This document shows, piece after piece, positions 25,496 to 33,408 of a DNA stretch of 47,959 nucleotides. The stretch's first letter is position 1. Each line of letters begins with the position of its first letter. Below the pieces are notes generated by a model. The model did no database searches. It was not told the origin of the DNA and saw only the letters and a program-made list of their open reading frames with translations. The DNA lies in assembly GCF_001591445.1 (NCBI RefSeq), contig NZ_BCUX01000037.1, forward strand, positions 1-47,959, written 5' to 3'. Both the position numbers and the translations under genes were made by a program. Source of the DNA: Neobacillus drentensis NBRC 102427 (lineage in GTDB: Bacteria; Bacillota; Bacilli; Bacillales; Cytobacillaceae).

Positions 25496-26398
25496 TTACA
25501 ATATCTCAATCTTCAAGGAATTAACCTGGGAGACAAGGAGTTCTTCGTATTCTTTTTGGGCTTGGAAGTAGATTTCTTGTTCACCCGCTTTAGGGTTTTC
25601 TTTTTTAACTTTGTTGATTAAGTCCATTTGAACCTTCTGGGACATGACAATCATTTGATACTGCTGTTTTTCCGTGGCCCAGAACTTTTCTTCTCCGTAT
25701 TCGTTAATCAGCTTTTTAGCGGGTTCATATTGGTTATATTGTTCACGTGCTTTGAGAAGGGCTGCATCCACTTCCGTCTCCGTTGCTTTATGGCCTTTTT
25801 CACTCGACAGTAACGCTATCGCACGGAGACGAATGATTTGCGTTAATAATTGATTTTTATCCTCGATGGTCTTTTCCTGTGACTCTAAATAGGCTAGTTC
25901 TTCCTCTAACTGCTTACCTGTGTATTTTTTCTTAGCGCCCTCACGGTTGATCTCAAGCTGTAACTTGTTAATCAGTTTATAGAAGCTGACATCCTCATTG
26001 GTAATCCAGTCACCATTAATCTTGGCGACACCTTCTGGCTTGGTAACATTCATCTCGATGATTTTCTCAGTCTTTTTCCCGTATTTTTCTAACGTAAACG
26101 CTGCCTCATATTTGCCGCCCATCGGCAGATTTACTTGTCCGGAGTAAGTGCCATTCTTTCCTTCCTCAAGATTCACATCGTAGCTGCCATGATCCATTTT
26201 GGTCATCGACAATTGGGCCGACACATCGAGTCCTTTAACAGCCTTTTTATTTTCCGTTACTTTTATTTCAAAAGGCATGGCTGTGTCCTTGACGAAATAA
26301 AGGTCTTTCGTCACAGTTACTTTATAGTCAGGGGCGGAAGCGCACCCCGTAAGTAAAGCGATCAGCAATAGTATGCCAAGCGTTATCCGTATCTTCAT
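25496..26398 (-). CDS. nos-operon lipoprotein: YtkA/FixH-like domain fused to SurA-like domain
   Basis: A 300-residue lipoprotein with lipobox LTGC (Cys19). Residues about 25-120 look like a YtkA/FixH-type beta-sandwich (FVKDTAMPFEIKVTE; MTKMDHGSYDVNLEEGKNGTY; LPMGGKYEAAF), with Met/His residues that could bind copper. Residues about 125-300 are helical and resemble the SurA N-terminal chaperone region (VAKINGDWITNEDVSFY, then ATETEVDAALLKAREQYN), without a clear parvulin domain. It is the last gene of the nos operon, overlapping nosF by ATGA and with AGGAGGAATCAGTTC as ribosome binding site. It occupies the place where nosL often lies, so a role in copper delivery or folding of NosZ outside the membrane is inferred. 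Confidence 0.7.
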   Translation of the reverse strand: MKIRITLGILLLIALLTGCASAPDYKVTVTKDLYFVKDTAMPFEIKVTENKKAVKGLDVSAQLSMTKMDHGSYDVNLEEGKNGTYSGQVNLPMGGKYEAAFTLEKYGKKTEKIIEMNVTKPEGVAKINGDWITNEDVSFYKLINKLQLEINREGAKKKYTGKQLEEELAYLESQEKTIEDKNQLLTQIIRLRAIALLSSEKGHKATETEVDAALLKAREQYNQYEPAKKLINEYGEEKFWATEKQQYQMIVMSQKVQMDLINKVKKENPKAGEQEIYFQAQKEYEELLVSQVNSLKIEIL

Positions 26399-27072
26399 GA
26401 ACTGATTCCTCCTAAATCATGAGTTTGTAAAAAGTCCTCTACAGTATACTTTTCCATTCTTCCATTGTCCAAATAGGCGACATGCGTACATATCTGTTTA
26501 ATTTCATCGAGATGATGGGAGGATAGCAGAATGGTTTTATCATGCAGCGAACCAAGCACCTCCAAAATTTCTTTTCTGCCGAGCGGGTCGATACCGCTTG
26601 TTGGTTCATCCAAGATGAGCAGGCTTGAATCTTGATATAGGGTGATTGCTAAACCGAGACGCTGCAGCATCCCTTTCGAATATTGCTTGACTTGGACGGT
26701 GCGGTCATCCCACAAACTGACCGAGCGAAGAACCTGCTCGATCCGTTCCAAATTAGCAGCCTTGGATACCGCTTCTGCAAAAAATGTCATATTTTCAAGA
26801 CCAGTCAGCATCGGATAAAGCATGAATTTTTCCGGCAGGTAGGCGATACTTCTTTTCCACTCCTCATTTTTCTTGTTTACAGCAATCCCGTTAATCAAGA
26901 TTTCCCCTTGCTTTACAGGAAGTAATCCAAGAAGACTATTGATAAACGTTGATTTTCCGGCCCCATTACGGCCGACAAGGGCACATATCTCATTTGAGTT
27001 AATGTCTAGATTGATTGAATCTAAGACGTTTTTTTTCCCAAACGACTGGTTTAAGTTTGTCACTTTAATCAT
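26395..27072 (-). CDS. nosF: NosF, ABC transporter ATPase of the N2O reductase maturation system
   Basis: A 225-residue ATPase: Walker A GRNGAGKST, signature YSKGMLQRLGLA, Walker B LLILDEPTSGIDPLGR, switch LLSSHHLDE. It forms the NosDFY complex with NosY and NosD, which is needed for assembling the CuZ centre of NosZ. It is translationally coupled on both sides (ATGA overlaps). The length is shorter than proteobacterial NosF (about 300 residues), as is common for bare ATPase subunits. Confidence 0.88.
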   Translation of the reverse strand: MIKVTNLNQSFGKKNVLDSINLDINSNEICALVGRNGAGKSTFINSLLGLLPVKQGEILINGIAVNKKNEEWKRSIAYLPEKFMLYPMLTGLENMTFFAEAVSKAANLERIEQVLRSVSLWDDRTVQVKQYSKGMLQRLGLAITLYQDSSLLILDEPTSGIDPLGRKEILEVLGSLHDKTILLSSHHLDEIKQICTHVAYLDNGRMEKYTVEDFLQTHDLGGISS

Positions 27073-27866
27073 TCGTAGCCCTCCTTACGGTTGAAAACAA
27101 TTGCTGTGAAAAATGAAATGACAAGCCAGAACAAGAGATTCCCAATTAAAAAGAATACTGGTTTCGTCCACATAAATGCTTGTAAGAGTCTCGACATATG
27201 GCCGAAGGAATATACCCCTGTGCCCGTTTCTAGGAACATGCGAACCGCCTGAAGCGGATTTAAAAAGTAGACTGAAGAGAATAGTTTCACATTTTCATGT
27301 GTGACATCAGGCAAGAACGACAGCAAGATAAAATCATGTAAGAAGAAAAAGTAGAACCAGACAAAAATCGTAAACCCTAAAATTTGCATCCTTGAGCGGC
27401 TAATACTGCCGATTGCCGCCCCCATTTGCAGAAAGACGAGACTCATGCAAACGATCGCTGCTATAAAGATGAAGTAGCCTTTGATATCGAGTTGGAAATT
27501 AAATTTTAGCAGTAATAAATAGATGAAAAACCAAGTAATCAGCGGGACAAGGACGACTGCATAAAGCCCAAGGCTTTTTTTTATCAAAAAGCTGCCAAAA
27601 TGGTCTGTCTTCGTCAGCAGCATGATCAAGGTCTTCTGTTCCTTTTCCTGAAAAATTGAGAACGCTCCGATAAATAAACATAGAATCGGAATAAAATAGA
27701 TAATCGTATCAAATAAATTGATTAAGAGCACATAAAAGCCTTTATCAAATGAAAGGACTGAGGAACGAAATAAAATCGCAATTGAAATCAGAACAATAAT
27801 GCTTAAACTTAGCCAAAGTCCTTTTCCTCTTATATTTTCCTTCCATTCCTTCCAAATGTAATGCAT
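27069..27866 (-). CDS. nosY: NosY, ABC-2 type permease of the N2O reductase maturation system
   Basis: A 265-residue membrane protein with six hydrophobic segments. The first follows WKEWKENIRGKGLW, and GAFSIFQEKEQKTLIMLLTKTDH is the cytosolic coupling region typical of ABC-2 permeases. It pairs with NosF and with NosD outside the membrane. The start at 27866 has GGGAG nine bases upstream and lies 37 bp inside the end of nosD. Confidence 0.86.
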   Translation of the reverse strand: MHYIWKEWKENIRGKGLWLSLSIIVLISIAILFRSSVLSFDKGFYVLLINLFDTIIYFIPILCLFIGAFSIFQEKEQKTLIMLLTKTDHFGSFLIKKSLGLYAVVLVPLITWFFIYLLLLKFNFQLDIKGYFIFIAAIVCMSLVFLQMGAAIGSISRSRMQILGFTIFVWFYFFFLHDFILLSFLPDVTHENVKLFSSVYFLNPLQAVRMFLETGTGVYSFGHMSRLLQAFMWTKPVFFLIGNLLFWLVISFFTAIVFNRKEGYE

Positions 27867-29170
27867 AGTAGGTGTCTCCCTTTTATTAAAATACCCACAA
27901 TTATTAAGCTGACAATAAGGAAAATTGCGTCCGTATGCGTTCCTTTTGATGAGGTTAGTGGGTGTGGGTCATGAAACATGACGGCTTCCTTTGTTAGTGC
28001 GGCGTTCATTTTTTCATAAATCTTCAGTGCTGGACTTTTTAGAAATAAATAGGATAATTCTTGATCTTCAATTAATTGATATAAAGAAGAATGATAGGTT
28101 ATTGGAAAATCCCCAATCTGGTCTTGGTTTAAATCGGTGATCGGGAACGCGCTGCCCCAGTCATTCCCTTTGCCATTCTTGCTCCAGGAATTATTCTCAC
28201 TATTGCCGCCAAGAGTTACAGCAGGAATCGTATTTTCATAAATTTGGTTTAAGGTGAAAGTCTGCTCATTGGAACTCGCCCACAGTTCTATCCCGATTTG
28301 GTTTTGAGCGATTATGTTGTGGCGAAATTCGTTTCTTGTCGCTTGATCAATATACATACCACGTTGGTTCATGTAAAAGGTATTATTGGCAATTAGATTG
28401 TCATTCGCTTGCAGCAGTAACAAGCCAAAGGATTGGTTGCCGTAGTTGACGATAAATTGATTATCCTCGAGCTTCAAATGGTTCGAGTTCATAATCGCGG
28501 CGCCGCCGGTATTCATCGTAAAGGTATTTTTCTTAAAAATATTTTCATCGGAATACATGTAATGCAGTCCATATCTTGTCTGGCTGATATTGTTTTCATA
28601 GCTGTGATTGTTGTTGGCATATTCGAAGAACATTCCGTCCCGGGTGCCTTCGATCGTGTTTTTTTCAAGCAGATTATTATTGGCATAATAAACGTGAATT
28701 CCATTTCCCTGCTCAGCAATTTTGCCTTTACCCATTCCCTTAATATCGTTGAAACGAATCTTATTTTTGTGAGCCTGGCTTAAATATATGCCGTGAAAGG
28801 AGTCACGGATGTAAATGTGTTCGACGATATTGTTGTTGGTATAAATTTTGATGGCTGCATATTCCTCAGCAGAGTTCCGGTTCATACTTCCGTGCGTTAC
28901 CGTTAGATGACTCAACTTCACATGCGGGGCCTTGATAGAAATGACATTCCCGGTACCGTCACCTTTGATCACGGTCTTTTTTGAGCCAATAATCGTCAGC
29001 GGTTTGTTGATGACAATGTTGCCCTGATAGGTTTTATTTTCAAGCTGAAGGACCGCCCCCTCTTTCAGGCTGTCGATGGTTGTTTGTAAGTTTTCGGCTG
29101 CCAGCTTTTTCTCAGGACTCATCAGCAGAAATAGAGAAAAAATGAAAGATAAGAGCGTAAGTTTTTTCAT
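27830..29170 (-). CDS. nosD: NosD, copper-site assembly protein (parallel beta-helix)
   Basis: A 446-residue exported protein: an N-terminal signal (MKKLTLLSFIFSLFLLM), then many right-handed beta-helix repeats (NNNLLEKNTIEGTRDGMFFEY, ANDNLIANNTFYMNQRGMYID and similar). A C-terminal membrane segment (TDAIFLIVSLIIVGILIKG) ends the protein. The C-terminal anchor fits a Gram-positive cell without a periplasm. NosD binds NosZ and works with NosFY in CuZ maturation. Its ATG directly follows the stop codon of the upstream membrane-protein gene. Confidence 0.9.
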   Translation of the reverse strand: MKKLTLLSFIFSLFLLMSPEKKLAAENLQTTIDSLKEGAVLQLENKTYQGNIVINKPLTIIGSKKTVIKGDGTGNVISIKAPHVKLSHLTVTHGSMNRNSAEEYAAIKIYTNNNIVEHIYIRDSFHGIYLSQAHKNKIRFNDIKGMGKGKIAEQGNGIHVYYANNNLLEKNTIEGTRDGMFFEYANNNHSYENNISQTRYGLHYMYSDENIFKKNTFTMNTGGAAIMNSNHLKLEDNQFIVNYGNQSFGLLLLQANDNLIANNTFYMNQRGMYIDQATRNEFRHNIIAQNQIGIELWASSNEQTFTLNQIYENTIPAVTLGGNSENNSWSKNGKGNDWGSAFPITDLNQDQIGDFPITYHSSLYQLIEDQELSYLFLKSPALKIYEKMNAALTKEAVMFHDPHPLTSSKGTHTDAIFLIVSLIIVGILIKGRHLLCITFGRNGRKI

Positions 29171-29740
29171 TTACTTTCGATCCTTCCATAAAGGAATTAA
29201 GAGCAGGATAAACGCAGCGATGACCAAATAGGTTCCCAAGCCAAGCAGGCTGTCAGTTTGAAAGTTTGCCACTGTATTATGCCCTAGTATAGGCGGAACA
29301 AATGGATCCATCTTAATCGGTGCATGAGGATCTAAATTAGTGCCGAATTTTTTCAGTGCATGCATCAGGTCGAAGACACCAAGTCCGCCGCCAATTACAA
29401 ATAGACCGATTAAACCGTATAGAACTGACTTTTTCCGTAAAAGGGCTGTTAATAAAGTTATTGAAGCTAATCCACCCACTAAATAAGGTAAATATGATAA
29501 TTCAGGGAAGTTTTTTTCGCTAAAATTCGCCATCCCGATATAGTGATTTAAACCATTAACAATATCAATTTCACCTGCAAGCTTATTAGGATAAACAATG
29601 ATATTTAAGCCTTCTGGATATTGCGGAGCCACAAAGACCATTTTCCACCATGGGAAAAAGAGTGAGATAACTATTAAAATACTTGCAGCAACTAGTATTA
29701 ATGAAGAAACTATCGATAATTTTTTTGTTTGACTCTTCAT
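29171..29740 (-). CDS. Four-helix membrane protein of the nos operon (NosB-like position)
   Basis: A 189-residue membrane protein with a signal-anchor-like first helix (SIVSSLILVAASILIVISLFF), an exterior loop of about 65 residues, two central helices, another exterior loop (HAPIKMDPFVPPILGHN) and a last helix. It sits between nosZ and nosD. Clade II nos clusters of other bacteria carry a membrane protein here, called NosB, with a proposed link to electron transfer or maturation; homology is suggested by position and topology only. The start is uncertain: ATG codons at 29761, 29749 and 29740 are in frame, and the last is preceded by AAAGGCGATG. Confidence 0.6.
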   Translation of the reverse strand: MKSQTKKLSIVSSLILVAASILIVISLFFPWWKMVFVAPQYPEGLNIIVYPNKLAGEIDIVNGLNHYIGMANFSEKNFPELSYLPYLVGGLASITLLTALLRKKSVLYGLIGLFVIGGGLGVFDLMHALKKFGTNLDPHAPIKMDPFVPPILGHNTVANFQTDSLLGLGTYLVIAAFILLLIPLWKDRK

Positions 29741-29783
29741 GTTAAACATCGCCTTTATCATGATATCTTCTTAAAACGGAGAA

Positions 29784-29810
29784 GGGTATCAATTACTAGA
29801 ATTGATACCC
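29784..29810 (-). other. Strong hairpin between nosZ and the downstream nos genes
   Basis: GGGTATCAATT pairs perfectly with AATTGATACCC around a 5-base loop, directly after the nosZ stop. No T-run follows, so it looks like a 3-prime stabilising or RNA-processing structure rather than a full terminator. Confidence 0.65.
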
Positions 29811-29818
29811 ATCAACGT

Positions 29819-31684
29819 TTATTGCTTTGGTTTGACTAGGAAGTAGCCGTTCATTTCTTGGTGTAGTGCTGAACAGAAGTTTGTACAATAAAGTGGATAG
29901 GTTCCTGCTTTATTCGCAACAAATTCCATTGTGTTGGTTTGACCAGGCTGAACTTCCATGTTTAAGTTATAGCTGTTGATGGCAAATCCATGGGTAATAT
30001 CCTCATCGAAATCAATATTCGTCAGATGAATGGTGACGTGATCACCTTCATTCACTTCAATCACGTCTGGACGTTTTGCTTTAGCATCAAAGATGAATTT
30101 CGAACGCATCGCGATTCCGTATACATCAACCTTGTTACCATTGCGGACGATTTTCGTATCGCTCTGCTTGTATACTGCTTCCTTGTTCTTTGGATCCTTC
30201 GGATAGACATTAATGGTTTTGATCTTATCCGCTTTAATCATTTGTGCATAGTGCGGTTCAGGATCTACTGGTGACGATTGAATTACCTTCATCTTCCCGC
30301 TGATATCAATTAATTGCATCGATTCAGGATGGGATGGGCCAACAGATAAGTAGCTGTCTTTAGCAATCTTGTTTAAAGCAATAATCCATTTTCCATCTGG
30401 TGCAACTGTATCGCCTTCGGCGGCAACAGAGTGTCCCGGAGAATATTGAACAGGTACACGGTCTAAGGTTTCACCTGTTTTTGGATTCCATTTCACGATT
30501 TCAGAAGAAATGAACATTGTTGTATAGGCCATGCCTTTGTCATCAAATTGAGTGTGAAGCGGTCCTAAAGCATTTTCAGGGTTAACTTCTCGTTCCATGA
30601 CTGATTTGTAATTAAGGATTGGAATCCCGTTACGTTCTCCAGCGAAGTCTTTGTTTTTAACAGCTTCAAAGGCTTTTTCAAACGAGAACACAGTCATTGT
30701 TGGAGCAAGTTTGCCGGAAGCAATAAATTGCTTACCATCTGGTGTTACGTCGACACCATGTGGAGATTTAGCAACCGGAATTAAATAAATGCCACCCTTT
30801 TGTTTTTCAGGGTAAATCATTTTTTGACCGCCAACATTTTCGTACTTGCCTTCCTTAACCATCTTCGCAAGCTCTTTCCAGTTGAAAAGAACGATGTAGT
30901 CACGGTCAGCTTGTGATGCATTGATTTCCAAGTTTGTTGTAGCTTCCTCAGTATTGTAGGTTGTCATAACAGCCCAATCAGCTGAACTCTTTTTACCAGC
31001 ATCAGAAAGGTCATAGGACCATGGTGGAAGAGCCACTTGATAGGCAATACCTAGCTTTTGATTCTTTTCATTGAAGGTTACAGCCGACATAACGCCGCGG
31101 TACTGATCGCTAAAGTTGTCGAGTGATTCATATTTTTGGCCAACCGGTACTGCAAACCGAGTCGGTAAGAACATGTACTCTGTGTTTTCTGTTACGAATG
31201 CTGCACAGTGTGGGCCGGCAGTGTTTGGAACCTGAATGATATCTTTTGTTGTAAATGTTTTTAGGTCGACAACAGCTGCACGGCTGTTCCCTACATCCGT
31301 AGCAAACATGTATTTACCATCATAGTCGCCCTTCGTTTCAGAGAAGGCGGGATGGTGAAGGTCTCCCCATGTATAGTCGCCCATCATTTTTTTGGAATGC
31401 TCATCGAAACCGTATCCTGTTGCAGAATCTTGAGAGAATACAGGAATCGTTCTAATTTTCCGCATCGACGGAACCCCGTAAATAAACATTTGACCAGAGT
31501 GACCGCCTGAGGCAAACAGGTAATAATCATCTTTTTGACCGAATGGAACATATACCTTTTCTGCATCACTCTTTGTGGTGGAAGCAGCTTCGGTATTCGT
31601 CTTTGCTGAGAAATCAGCAAATGAGATGGTTGCTGCAACAAACCCGGCTAAGAGACCCGATGCAATCGGAATCCATTTTTTCAT
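29819..31684 (-). CDS. nosZ: Nitrous-oxide reductase, clade II type (Sec-exported)
   Basis: A 621-residue enzyme reducing N2O to N2 outside the membrane. The signal peptide (residues 1-23, no twin-arginine) indicates Sec export, a mark of clade II NosZ. The seven-bladed propeller includes the CuZ ligands GDLHHP (H110, H111) and further His residues (PHGVDV, PLHTQFD, GHSVAAEGD). The C-terminal cupredoxin carries the CuA site: H565 (DITHGF), C600, C604, H608 and M611 in CTNFCSALHQEM. All key residues appear intact. The ribosome binding site region is AAAAAAGGTGG, upstream of ATG by 9 bases. It follows a c-type cytochrome gene by 18 bp and is the second gene of the operon. Confidence 0.96.
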   Translation of the reverse strand: MKKWIPIASGLLAGFVAATISFADFSAKTNTEAASTTKSDAEKVYVPFGQKDDYYLFASGGHSGQMFIYGVPSMRKIRTIPVFSQDSATGYGFDEHSKKMMGDYTWGDLHHPAFSETKGDYDGKYMFATDVGNSRAAVVDLKTFTTKDIIQVPNTAGPHCAAFVTENTEYMFLPTRFAVPVGQKYESLDNFSDQYRGVMSAVTFNEKNQKLGIAYQVALPPWSYDLSDAGKKSSADWAVMTTYNTEEATTNLEINASQADRDYIVLFNWKELAKMVKEGKYENVGGQKMIYPEKQKGGIYLIPVAKSPHGVDVTPDGKQFIASGKLAPTMTVFSFEKAFEAVKNKDFAGERNGIPILNYKSVMEREVNPENALGPLHTQFDDKGMAYTTMFISSEIVKWNPKTGETLDRVPVQYSPGHSVAAEGDTVAPDGKWIIALNKIAKDSYLSVGPSHPESMQLIDISGKMKVIQSSPVDPEPHYAQMIKADKIKTINVYPKDPKNKEAVYKQSDTKIVRNGNKVDVYGIAMRSKFIFDAKAKRPDVIEVNEGDHVTIHLTNIDFDEDITHGFAINSYNLNMEVQPGQTNTMEFVANKAGTYPLYCTNFCSALHQEMNGYFLVKPKQ

Positions 31685-31702
31685 TTAATTACACCACCTT
31701 TT

Positions 31703-32155
31703 TTATTTTTCAGAAGCTTGTTTAAGTAGGTCTAACACTTGTGTGCGTTCTTCATCAGTTAATGGATTTTTGCCGATAACGCCTGACATCACGGCGGAAG
31801 TAGGCGCTTTCAGGAATTCCTCGATCGGCTTGCCATGCTTTCCTTCTACGTTAACAAACGCTTGTGAAAGGTCTGGTCCAACGGCTCCACCCTTAATATT
31901 TAAGGCTTCAACACTGTGACAGCCAAGGCAGCCCTTCTTGTTTAGGATGTTGTCCTCACTAGCTGAAACGGTTGTAGCATCCTTTGCATCCGTACCTTCT
32001 TCATTGGCAGCAGCTGTTTCTGTCTTTTCTGTTGTTGCTGTTTGTGCTACTTGAGGCTGCTTACCAGAATCCCCCATGATTACATCAAACACTAAGTAGC
32101 CAAGTCCAAAGCCAAGTATTGCACAGACCACAAAACTAATAATGGCTTTATTCAT
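31703..32155 (-). CDS. Membrane-anchored c-type cytochrome, first gene of the nos operon
   Basis: A 150-residue cytochrome with an N-terminal membrane helix (residues 4-26), an acidic Ala/Thr/Glu linker (35-68), a heme site C76-L-G-C79-H80, and a likely axial Met at M123 (AVMSGVIG). Being upstream of nosZ under one promoter, it is the likely electron donor to the CuA site of NosZ, like the NosC-type cytochromes named in other Bacillaceae. AAAAGGGAGGGGAAAAC precedes the ATG. An FNR box and a -10 hexamer lie upstream. Confidence 0.85.
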   Translation of the reverse strand: MNKAIISFVVCAILGFGLGYLVFDVIMGDSGKQPQVAQTATTEKTETAAANEEGTDAKDATTVSASEDNILNKKGCLGCHSVEALNIKGGAVGPDLSQAFVNVEGKHGKPIEEFLKAPTSAVMSGVIGKNPLTDEERTQVLDLLKQASEK

Positions 32156-32184
32156 GTTTTCCCCTCCCTTTTATATATAATGAA

Positions 32185-32234
32185 CACCTTCATCCTAAAC
32201 GCTGTAAAGGGAGAAAAGTGTGATATACTTCACT
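32185..32234 (-). promoter_or_regulatory. FNR-type box and promoter of the nos operon
   Basis: TGTGATATACTTCACT (32219-32234) matches TGTGA-N6-TCAC(A/T). The -10 hexamer TAGGAT on the minus strand (32197 to 32192) starts 29.5 bp from the box centre, putting the box at -41.5 for a start near 32185: class II activator geometry. The cytochrome ATG is about 30 bp further on. Confidence 0.68.
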
Positions 32235-32303
32235 CCTTTTTGTGGAATTTTGAACGTTGTGTGAATATAATTGTTGCAATTGGCTTTATAAAATTGAACA
32301 TTT

Positions 32304-32353
32304 TGTGAATTACGTCACTACTTTGTTAGCGGGAGTTGTTTACAATAGATGGT
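32304..32353 (+). promoter_or_regulatory. FNR-type box and promoter of the fnr-like gene (autoregulation)
   Basis: TGTGAATTACGTCACT (32304-32319) matches TGTGA-N6-TCAC(A/T). TACAAT (32341-32346) starts 29.5 bp from its centre, giving a -41.5 position for a start near 32353. Confidence 0.68.
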
Positions 32354-32397
32354 AAGTAGTCAGCAAAAGGAAACTTGTTAAAAGGGTGGTGAAAAGG

Positions 32398-33147
32398 TTG
32401 AATCAAGTCGATTGTTTAAAAGAACCGAATCTAGAAGTCTATCATGGCGCAAACGCAGTCCAAACAGATTTACTACGGAAAATTGTTATTTTTAAGGATT
32501 TATCGTCCAAGTCGTTATCTATTATTGAAAAAAGGATTCAAACATTGGACGTAAAGAAGGGCGAACGGATTATTAACGAGGCAGAGGCGGCCAAAGGGGT
32601 TTATTTCATTTATTCAGGAGCGGTCAAGCTGACGAAGCAGGATGAAAATGGCAATGAAATCATTGTTTGTGTGAAGCAAAAAGGGGATGTGTTCGCAGAG
32701 GCCTGTTTGTTTTCAAAGAAGACAGAATACTACCCAGCAACCGCAACCATGCTCCAGGACGGAAGGGTCCTCTTTTTAGATAAGTTGGAACTAGAGCGGG
32801 ATTTATACAACTATCCGGAGTTGTCGATGCAAATGATTAGTTATATGAGTGACGCCTTACGGGAGATGACTTCACAATTACGGGACGTGGCCTTGCTTGA
32901 TGTTTATGCAAAGACCGTGAAAACGTTAGAACGGCTCGGAAATAAATTTAATACGGGACTTAACCGATGGGATATTGAGATTCCTTTGACCATTCAAGAA
33001 TTTGCAACCGTCGTCGGAGCGACAAGAGAAAGCGTAAGCCGTGTCTTTTCTAAATTAAAAAAGGATGGCATCATCGACATGAAATCACGGAAGATCATCA
33101 TCCTTGATTGGTGCACGCTATGTACGCTGCTGCACCGGGAATATTAA
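32398..33147 (+). CDS. Crp/Fnr-family transcription regulator divergent from nos
   Basis: About 249 residues: an N-terminal cyclic-nucleotide-binding-like beta-barrel (IFKDLSSKSLSIIEKRI, then GAVKLTKQDENGNEIIVCVKQKGD), a dimerisation helix, and a C-terminal winged helix whose recognition helix ATRESVSRVFSKLKKDGIID is of the FNR/CRP type. Two Cys close to the C-terminus (DWCTLCTLL) recall the Fe-S ligands of Bacillus Fnr, but the third C-terminal Cys is absent. Location between divergent FNR boxes suggests it controls nos and itself. I choose the TTG at 32398 because GGTGA lies five bases upstream; GTG codons at 32386 and 32389 are in-frame alternatives. Call of Crp/Fnr is secure; oxygen sensing is inferred. 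Confidence 0.85.
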   Translation: MNQVDCLKEPNLEVYHGANAVQTDLLRKIVIFKDLSSKSLSIIEKRIQTLDVKKGERIINEAEAAKGVYFIYSGAVKLTKQDENGNEIIVCVKQKGDVFAEACLFSKKTEYYPATATMLQDGRVLFLDKLELERDLYNYPELSMQMISYMSDALREMTSQLRDVALLDVYAKTVKTLERLGNKFNTGLNRWDIEIPLTIQEFATVVGATRESVSRVFSKLKKDGIIDMKSRKIIILDWCTLCTLLHREY

Positions 33148-33156
33148 AGATAAGAA

Positions 33157-33340
33157 TGAAAAAATGGCGGAACGGGCATTATAGGCCCTCTATGGTTACC
33201 GTTCGGCTAGAAAAAATGGTGGAAAGGGCATCATAGGCCCTCTATGGTTACCGTTAAGCCAGAAAAAAGGGAGAAAAGGGCATCATAGGCCCTCTATGGC
33301 TACCGTTAAGCCAGAAAAAAGGGAGAAAAGGGCATCATAC
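33157..33340. repeat. Tandem array of a 52-bp GC-rich repeat, about 3.5 copies
   Basis: Units start at 33157, 33209, 33261 and 33313, exactly 52 bp apart, the last truncated. Each begins GAAAAAA and holds GGGCATCATAGGCCC and CTATGGTTACCGTT-like sequences. Each full unit can fold CATAG-GCCCT-CTATG. It lies between the fnr-like gene and its terminator. No coding frame is apparent. Confidence 0.92.
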
Positions 33341-33375
33341 GGGGCTAAGGGTACGATAACAGAATTAGAACACTG

Positions 33376-33405
33376 AAAAAAGCCCTTCAATACGAAGGGC
33401 TTTTG
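33376..33405. terminator. Bidirectional terminator between the fnr-like gene and bshB2
   Basis: AAAAGCCCTTC (33378-33388) pairs with GAAGGGCTTTT (33394-33404) around AATAC, with A- and T-runs on the two sides. Confidence 0.88.
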
Positions 33406-33408
33406 AGT

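Noticed and set aside
28433..28783. A 116-codon plus-strand frame inside nosD
   Set aside because: It is antisense to the beta-helix repeats of nosD and has no ribosome binding site or recognisable protein features.
33157..33340. CRISPR array
   Set aside because: The units are directly adjacent with no unique spacers and there are no cas genes; it is a simple tandem repeat.
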